Below the pieces are notes generated by a model. It did not search any database. It had not been told where the DNA came from and saw nothing but the letters and a program-made list of their open reading frames with translations. A program made the position numbers and the translations under genes. Shown piece by piece: positions 34,001 through 64,000 of a DNA stretch of 64,000 nt. This DNA comes from Tubulanus polymorphus (lineage: Eukaryota > Nemertea > Palaeonemertea > Tubulaniformes > Tubulanidae): the NCBI RefSeq assembly GCF_964204645.1, contig NC_134029.1, positions 7,988,850 to 8,052,849 of the forward strand, written 5' to 3'. Each line of letters opens with the position of its first letter. The first letter of the stretch is position 1.

Positions 34001-35056
34001 ATAGGATTTATGGCGGATAGCGAAGATGGGATCCTATTTTGTATGGTGGATTTTTCCTTACATCTGCAATCTATTTTTATAGAAATGAAACATGACCAAC
34101 GTATTTCTTTGAACGTTAAGATTTATTCTAACGAGGTTTTAGCCTCATGTAGAAGATACGCGTATTTCCTTTTCTTTAGTGATGTTTGAATAATAATGCG
34201 GCATCTACATCGACGCTGAGACGTCAGTAGACGATGTACGTCAGTATAGACGATGTTTTTATGTTTTGCTCATATTCAACAGTAAGAACACAGTTCACGG
34301 GGAAATGATTTTTCAAAATATTTACATCAATTTCTAACGAGGTCGTCTACGCTTTAGTTAACGGATGTAAACGCTCAAAATAACCAGGCTTGTGGGTCAT
34401 AAGACAGTGGTGCCTTCATTCATGAATTCCTATGAAGCGACGCAATATGAATGTAATACTGGTAGTCATACAGCCGTTTTAATTTTGGACAAAACAAAAA
34501 TCTGAACTAATTGAACTATCTGGGGCCAGTTGCTCAAAAGTTGGTTAAAGATAACCGGCCGTTAAATACCATAGTAACAATGAAATTTCAATTGTCACCA
34601 TATCAACTATCTACTGGTTAACTCTAACCAACTTTTGAGCAACCGGCCCCTGAACATTTGAAGGAGTTATTCAGTATTAGGTATCATAAGTTATTGCTTT
34701 TGTTCGGTCTTTTAGTTACTAAGGAAACATTTCCGATTGTTATTTGTAACAACGATTTGACGGAAAAGTCCGTTATTAATTCATCGAATACTCGATTATT
34801 TTCGTTTTGACTCGCTTATCTGTCATTGAAACTTTGCAGATCGAATAGATATTAGTCATTATAGCTACTGTTGGTAACTGTTGATTACAGAATCCAAGAT
34901 GGTGGATCGTGTCGAGTTACTGAATGAGAAGCAAAATTTTACCTTGGCCGTTTTGTCTTGCTCTTCCTTGAATTTCTGCTCAATTTGATCGGCGTTATCC
35001 ACTGCAGCTTCTTTCTCCAGCTTCATAGCCAACATCTTTTTCTTGATGGCGTCCAT
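13950..35056 (-). CDS. TPM: Tropomyosin, with alternative first, fourth and sixth exons
   Basis: Two-stranded coiled coil that polymerises head to tail along actin and controls myosin access. Exons in transcription order: 1a 34943-35056, 2 33221-33346, 1b (alternative start) 30059-30187, 3 28329-28462, 4a 26813-26930, 4b 25618-25735, 4c 23970-24087, 5 22795-22865, 6b 19884-19959, 6a 19143-19218, 7 17511-17573, 8 17166-17235, 9 13950-14032. The path 1a-2-3-4-5-6-7-8-9 gives exactly 284 residues, from [20 protein letters not shown] to [10 protein letters not shown]. The path 1b-3-...-9 gives 247, as in short cytoskeletal tropomyosins. All junctions are GT-AG and in phase. Exon 5 ([19 protein letters not shown]) and exon 8 ([20 protein letters not shown]) are near-invariant in lophotrochozoans. 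Only one last exon was found. Six transcripts per promoter are possible (three exon 4 by two exon 6). Confidence 0.96.
15144..15231. repeat. Imperfect hairpin in tropomyosin intron 8
   Basis: Arms AAGACAAGTCACAAA...GCTACAGTAC (15144-15177) and GTACTGTAG...TTTGTGACTTGTCTT (15195-15231) pair over about 33 bp with a few bulges and a 17-base loop. The size and bulged stem are compatible with a pre-miRNA or a small foldback element. No known miRNA was recognised. Confidence 0.5.
16574..16650. repeat. Second hairpin in tropomyosin intron 8
   Basis: GTGAAATCAAATAGTT (16574) is perfectly complementary to AACTATTTGATTTCAC (ending 16650), with further partial pairing (GTGATGA/TCATGA) inside. 77 bases overall. 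Function unknown. Confidence 0.5.
17166..17235 (-). CDS. TPM: Tropomyosin exon 8 (constant)
   Basis: 70 nt encoding [20 protein letters not shown] and RLE plus the first base of the next codon. Donor GAAG then GTACAG, acceptor TTTTTCAG. Almost identical to the lophotrochozoan consensus. Confidence 0.93.
17511..17573 (-). CDS. TPM: Tropomyosin exon 7 (constant)
   Basis: 63 nt, phase 0, encoding [20 protein letters not shown] after one Ala. Matches the family segment before exon 8. Donor GAG then GTAAGA. Confidence 0.93.
18067..18474. mobile_element. MITE with CAGGGTCCCTACA / TGTAACGACCCTG ends
   Basis: Ends are imperfect inverted repeats (CAGGGTCCCTACAG near 18067, GTTGTAACGACCCTG near 18474). 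The interior repeats AAGGAGTT words in both orientations. Lies in intron 7 of tropomyosin. No coding capacity. Confidence 0.5.
19143..19218 (-). CDS. TPM: Tropomyosin alternative exon 6a
   Basis: 76 nt, one base then 25 codons: [20 protein letters not shown] then INEAE. Same length and phase as 19884-19959, so the two are mutually exclusive. This version matches the usual invertebrate segment ([16 protein letters not shown]). It sits in the troponin/actin-contacting part of the rod. Confidence 0.93.
19532..19667. mobile_element. MITE with GGGGCCAGT ends
   Basis: TGGGGCCAGTCGTTGCTCAA at the left and TTGAGCAACTGGCCCC at the right, with ACCATAGTAACAATGAA inside. The same family is at 34522-34651. 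A second partial terminus follows to about 19705. Lies between tropomyosin exons 6b and 6a. Confidence 0.7.
19884..19959 (-). CDS. TPM: Tropomyosin alternative exon 6b
   Basis: 76 nt, one base then 25 codons: [20 protein letters not shown] then QLEDK. Alignable to exon 6a and to the family pattern LKTVTNNLKSLE. Acceptor TGCTTGTAG, donor AAG then GTAAAA. The aromatic residue and the QQLEDK end make a local coiled coil different from 6a. Confidence 0.88.
21684..21898. mobile_element. MITE with CAGGGTGGCCACT ends
   Basis: CAGGGTGGCCACTTTCC at the left and GGTCAGTGGCCACCTTG at the right, with several TTCCCTGA words inside. Related to 61976-62265. Confidence 0.6.
22041..22079. repeat. GAT trinucleotide microsatellite
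   Basis: About ten GAT/ATG units in an intron of tropomyosin. Confidence 0.85.
22795..22865 (-). CDS. TPM: Tropomyosin exon 5 (constant)
   Basis: 71 nt encoding [20 protein letters not shown] then SAE plus two bases (GG) of a Gly codon completed by either exon 6. Donor GTATGT. Most conserved exon of the gene. Confidence 0.95.
23970..24087 (-). CDS. TPM: Tropomyosin alternative exon 4c
   Basis: 118 nt, one base then 39 codons: [20 protein letters not shown] then [19 protein letters not shown]. Same length and phase as 4a and 4b. Canonical heptads except for a Gly (EDGDRK) where Ala is usual. Acceptor AATGCAG, donor GAG then GTGAAA. Confidence 0.92.
25260..25282. repeat. GTA trinucleotide and nearby AT microsatellites
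   Basis: (GTA)n at 25260-25282, followed by an AT run at 25378-25396. Intron of tropomyosin. Confidence 0.8.
25618..25735 (-). CDS. TPM: Tropomyosin alternative exon 4b
   Basis: 118 nt, one base then 39 codons: [20 protein letters not shown] then [19 protein letters not shown]. The most canonical of the three fourth exons and probably the muscle-type version. Acceptor CCGACAG, donor GAG then GTGAAT. Confidence 0.94.
26813..26930 (-). CDS. TPM: Tropomyosin alternative exon 4a, divergent and Trp-containing
   Basis: 118 nt, one base then 39 codons: [20 protein letters not shown] then [19 protein letters not shown]. The first half aligns with 4b and 4c (RKVLE, DDER); the second half does not ([12 protein letters not shown] in place of [12 protein letters not shown]). 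It has good splice sites (TTTGTAG; GAG then GTATGT) and no stop. Trp is unusual in a tropomyosin rod. It would make a form with a changed middle segment. Confidence 0.88.
28329..28462 (-). CDS. TPM: Tropomyosin exon 3 (constant, joins either start)
   Basis: 134 nt encoding [20 protein letters not shown]...[11 protein letters not shown] plus two bases of an Arg codon. Accepts in phase 0 from both exon 2 and exon 1b, as in the vertebrate short and long forms. Confidence 0.95.
30059..30187 (-). CDS. TPM: Tropomyosin alternative first exon 1b (short isoform start)
   Basis: 129 nt, 43 residues: [20 protein letters not shown]...EEKLRST, then donor GTAGGT. Joins exon 3 in phase 0 (KLRST-AEAEV), the same junction as in low-molecular-weight vertebrate tropomyosins (KLRET-AEADV). 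An internal promoter is implied just upstream, at about 30.2-30.4 kb. The predicted isoform is 247 residues. Confidence 0.92.
31398..32217 (-). CDS. Lysine-rich protein of unknown function nested in tropomyosin intron
   Basis: Long open frame (318 codons to the stop at 31261) starting [20 protein letters not shown]. The N-terminal 75 residues have two Cys pairs (KCGCQ, QCDCS). A charged region (about 78-150) mixes poly-Lys with Asp/Glu ([23 protein letters not shown]), then a Ser-rich stretch, an acidic [11 protein letters not shown] segment and [12 protein letters not shown]. The frame is not AT-biased here and looks genuinely coding. Near the end [17 protein letters not shown] would be one membrane helix, but that part is AT-rich and may be intronic: possible donors are GTAAAA after SMKR (near 31470) and GTGAGT near 31398. 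Further exons were not found. Poly-Lys suggests a nuclear or nucleolar protein; the family is not recognised. Confidence 0.5.
33221..33346 (-). CDS. TPM: Tropomyosin exon 2 (long isoform)
   Basis: 126 nt, phase 0: [20 protein letters not shown]...[10 protein letters not shown]. Joins exon 1a (DKTAK) to exon 3 (AEAEV). Donor GAT then GTAAGA. Confidence 0.94.
34522..34651. mobile_element. MITE with GGGGCCAGTTGCTCAAAAG ends
   Basis: GGGGCCAGTTGCTCAAAAGT at the left and ACTTTTGAGCAACCGGCCCC-type complement at the right, with TTGGTTA/TAACCAA continuing the arms. Same family as 19532-19667. In the first intron of tropomyosin. Confidence 0.75.
34943..35056 (-). CDS. TPM: Tropomyosin exon 1a (long isoform start)
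   Basis: 114 nt, 38 residues: [20 protein letters not shown]...EEQDKTAK, the classic muscle-type N-terminus. The ATG context is CCAAAATGG. The 5' end and promoter would lie just above 35057. Confidence 0.96.
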
Positions 35057-36913
35057 TTTGGCGAATTTCGGAGGAGAGTAGACCTAACGCGAGCAAACTA
35101 AGAGCAAGAGTGTACTGGAAGATGAAGGCTCGTTGCCGGGCTGCTGAGAGAAACCTCGAAAGCTAAAGCTCAATGCTTTCAATGAAACAGTAAACGCCTC
35201 TGGAATGGCAACTTTTGGCCAATCAGAGACAGCGTTAGAAATGCGGTTTCAGTAGCTGCAGCGATCGTAGCGCCGTTTACTAGGTCGAGGATTAGGTTAC
35301 TCCCTTGTTAGGAAAAGATCCACCGTGTAGATGATCTCATCTTCATTATCCGTAGGGATGATCGCTTCTACAGTCTGTTCTACGCGGCGTCGAAAAGTTT
35401 CCACATGACAAACTTTCGGTGATCAGAACTTTCGAAGGAATACTTATTACAAATCAGAGTATTTCAGTGTGTTTTTATTGAGTTTATATATCAAAAACCC
35501 ATGTTGTAACCTTTCACCCCTACAGTATTTTCATAATTGAGCGGAAGTTGGGATAGCTGACTTACACTTGGTATATATCGTATAGTAACTCGAATCTTTA
35601 GATCGCATATATATGCTTAACTCATGGACCCTCTGTAATATATCATGCCTATGTGATTATCAGTCAGCTCAATCATCTCAACCTCTGCTTGAGCTCAGTT
35701 GCTACCGTGTATTGTTAAATCCGTTTTTAGATTTGAGTAGTGTTTTATAATTGAATAGCGCATTGCATTGATCTTACATTCGTTTCAAAAATGTCACGAT
35801 AGCCACACGGGTTCCACGGGTAAGAAATTGTTTCTGCTGAGCCGGCCGCCTATCCACCCTGTAAATTACTTTTTTTCAACCATGATCAAGATCGGCAGCT
35901 ACAGAAATAAACTGATTACACATTTTATTGCGGTTTACAAATTACCCGCCCGATTAGGAGAAACAAGGTATTATTTGAGTCTTGACAAAACCATATCGTG
36001 ATATAGATCATTATACGTAGATGACTAGTAGTTAAATGTTTTACATTTAGTCGTCGAATAACGGCGAGTTTGCCGGTGAGATGTGTGTATTTACCAATGA
36101 AATATGAGACATCGATCGGCCAGCATGATCTCGAAACAAATTTCAGAAAATTCGTTTCTTATCAGATATAGTCGTCAGGTGCAACTGGTTACTCCATCAA
36201 TCCAAGGTCTGCGCACTCGAATGCGCGAAATTCATAACTTTCATACAGTATTTATAAAACTTTACCGACAACTTAGGAACTGATCCTGTGTCTTCGGACG
36301 CAAACAATAAAGGCAGGATAAAAACGTAGAAATCAACCGATTATTTAGATTTATAACCAACCATAAGATGTGTCTCGTGTTAAAATCATTTTTATTTGAA
36401 ATAATGAAGAGACTGCGACCAATCGTAATCGATGTTTTAAAGAGAAAACCGCCCACGTACCGCACGCGCACGATCACACCTTGGAGTAATCAAATGATTA
36501 CTCCCAGCTCACACATACACATACATTTTCTCATGGACACAACTCAAAAGAATACTGCAAGACTATCGAAAGAAAAGCAAGGTGGTTGCTCAATCAAACT
36601 TTCACTATATTCCCTATAGAAAGTATTCGAATACAACTTTGAATAATATAATTTGATAATTGTAAATCTAATAATTTCTATGAATAAAGTCTTATGCCGG
36701 TGTATTTCGTTAATGTATAATTTTTCAGACCACGTCTGATTCTAGACATCCGTCATTCGACTATAGGCACTGGAAAATTAATGTACATACATTACGAAGA
36801 CACTGGTCGATAAAAACCATATAAGGATATTACATCGTGGGGCGCCATTTTCGCATTGTGCGGGTCAGACGATGGTATATATGACTGTTCATCAAAATAT
36901 ATCCTCAGTCGCC

Positions 36914-37758
36914 AGGGGCGGATCCAGGGAGATGGGTAGACAGTATTGGAAGGAAATTTAAGGGCACCTTTCTGATCTTAGGGCACACCCAGTATCCAGG
37001 TCAATGCGAGCGCCGAAGGCGCGAAGTCCTTAGAGGGAGGTCTGGGGGCCCACCCCCAAAAAATTTGAAAATATGGTACCATTTAAAGGCTTTTAGAGGG
37101 CTTCTAGAGGCTAGCAGAGCAATCCAGAATAAACGAATTCGAGACAAGATTTCAACACATGCGGATAAAAAATGAAGCTGGCGAACCCATGAAAGAATGG
37201 TTGTCGCCAACTTCGCCTAGTGTCCCTATAATCTTTAAAAGTGCCCCTTAACAATTATACAGAATACGGCTAAGTGCCCCTTCATTGTTAACAATCGGCA
37301 AAAATTGCCTCGTCTTCACATTTGTCCTTATGTCGTGTGCCATCTTCCAAACCAAAAGTGCCCCTAAAATTTTAAAAATTAGGCAAAAAAGTGCCCTTTT
37401 CTTCAACATTTTCCGCGTATAGTGCCCTCTTCTAAAGTACGAGTGCCCCTTTAGCCCTCCCTGAAAAGGCAAGGAAGGACAAGGTGCCCTCATCTAAAGC
37501 ATGAGTGCCCCTTGCAAAAGGAAAGTGCCCTTTTTAATTTATCATGATTAAAGGCTTTACAAATATGGTTATCTCTCCTCACTTTCTTGGCAGCAGTATA
37601 TACCGATTAATTTTATAATTATGCCCGGATTACGGACACGGAATTAACGGTTGCTGAAATAATGCCGTAAAAAATATTGCCGGTGAAATTTCGAAGGGCA
37701 CTTAAAAATTCTAGACCGTATTGGGCAATACGGCTAATACGGTCTGGATCCGCCCCTG
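36914..37758. mobile_element. MITE with AGGGGCGGATCCAG ends and 6-bp duplication
   Basis: AGGGGCGGATCCAG at 36914 and CTGGATCCGCCCCT ending 37757 are perfect inverted repeats. GTCGCC flanks both sides (36908-36913 and 37759-37764). The interior is rich in AGTGCCCCTT words. A decayed relative is at 121-224. No transposase. Confidence 0.8.
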
Positions 37759-37806
37759 GTCGCCACACGAGATTATCACGAAAAATTTCTAAGAATCTAT
37801 ATATGT

Positions 37807-37809
<3 letters not shown>

Positions 37810-37882
<73 letters not shown>
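37810..37882. repeat. AT dinucleotide microsatellite
   Basis: About 36 uninterrupted AT units. Confidence 0.95.
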
Positions 37883-37885
<3 letters not shown>

Positions 37886-38640
37886 AAGGCGCCGTGTTCT
37901 ATTCATTCAAAACGTTCAGTAATATATACAAGCTAATACTTCACTATAAGATGTTAGTAATCAACATCGTTGTTGGGAACCGGGGAGCGCTGCACGTGAA
38001 TTCGGACTATTTTCCTAAAATAGTCTCCATTTTCAAAAGACGTCTTCATACCGCTGTATCAACCGCTCGCGATCAATATTTTGGCTTGATATTTAGAGAA
38101 TTGAAAAGTATATATTACTTGCATCTTTCACTTTTTTGAGCTAAAGCCTCTCGTCTGCTGGTCCGAGTACGCATAATATACAATTTGCTTACACAGTATA
38201 ATTACTATTTATAGCACCGATGAATGACAGTTTCATTCGGCATACGTTTGGTATCGGAAAAAAATGAGACAACAGATCAATACAAAATCAACAGATTTTA
38301 TAAGATATCGGTAGAAAAGTATTAAATACATAGTTATTCGTCTGACGAAAATGTCAAATTCATTAGTATATATCAATTCAATTTACGTTCAAATTGATCA
38401 TACGCTATTCACGTTGAATAGGAACTGAAGATCGGTTTACAGTCAAATAATTGTGATATATAATCGCTTATACGCAAGTTACACTCATCCTTTAAGAGTA
38501 ATCATTCAGAATCATATCACAGACTTTTTATCGTTCACTGAAATATCACAATCCGAAAATAACCGTTTTAACCATGATCGGCTGCTCTAGAACGCCGCTT
38601 GTTTAGTAACGACGAAAGCGATTACGTCAGACCCGGTAGG

Positions 38641-63878
<25,238 letters not shown>

Positions 63879-64000
63879 GATACGCAAAAAGTCCTGTTCC
63901 CATGACGTGGTAGAACGTCGTCTTTGTAAAACAAGTCTATATATGCTTCCCACCTTGGTAACTCGCCGTTCAAAATGTTCGAATCGTCACCATCAATATC

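Larger units (their letters stand above)
35057..38640. other. Intergenic region between tropomyosin and ANKDD1A-like gene
   Basis: Holds the tropomyosin upstream promoter (not pinpointed), the MITE at 36914-37758, an AT microsatellite at 37810-37882, and the 3' UTR of the ANKDD1A-like gene just below 38641. No exon was recognised. Small frames at 35768-36001 and 36368-36619 lack support. Confidence 0.5.

Noticed and set aside
37619-37922. Overlapping ORFs with long Tyr-Ile repeats on both strands
   Set aside because: Translation of an AT microsatellite.

Overview
The window looks like animal nuclear DNA. It is AT-rich and intron-rich, every protein-coding gene but one is split by GT-AG introns, and it is full of small inverted-repeat transposons and microsatellites. 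The two large genes, a 284-residue tropomyosin and an ankyrin-repeat/death-domain protein, are metazoan. The C-terminal tropomyosin exons read like those of lophotrochozoans (molluscs, annelids, brachiopods), so a marine lophotrochozoan is the best guess. Phylum and species cannot be fixed from this window.

Region 1 (1-12.3 kb, plus strand) is a tandem array of three diamine-acetyltransferase (SSAT-like) units. Copy 1 (1344-2529, five exons) is intact. Copy 2 (5951-8108) has lost exons 1-2 and part of exon 3, and its last intron holds a 1.4-kb TTAA-flanked element. Copy 3 (10372-11365) keeps all five exons but has a one-base frameshift in the last exon. Differences between copies are mostly transposon insertions. 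For two foldback elements near copy 2 the matching empty site is present beside copy 3, which defines their ends and a 6-bp target duplication.

Region 2 (13.95-35.06 kb, minus strand) is one tropomyosin gene. It has two alternative first exons (long 284-residue and short 247-residue forms), three interchangeable fourth exons, two interchangeable sixth exons and one terminal exon. All junctions join in frame and the long form comes to exactly 284 residues. A lysine-rich ORF of unknown function (about 31.4-32.2 kb) lies on the same strand between exon 2 and the downstream promoter/exon 1b.

Region 3 (38.64-63.88 kb, minus strand) is a 19-exon ANKDD1A-like gene: acidic/basic N-terminus, about eleven ankyrin repeats encoded mostly one repeat per 99-nt exon, a novel 47-residue linker in the middle of the array, a Thr-Pro-rich linker, a death domain and a C-terminal CaaX box. 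One ankyrin exon (48374-48479) carries an apparent 1-nt insertion. An intronless, atypical Rho-like GTPase (51761-52363) sits inside one of its introns on the same strand, also ending in a CaaX box.

The rest is intron and intergenic DNA with MITEs, foldback hairpins, a LINE tail, microsatellites, and several motifs with the layout of hammerhead ribozymes. No rRNA, genuine tRNA gene or CRISPR array was seen.
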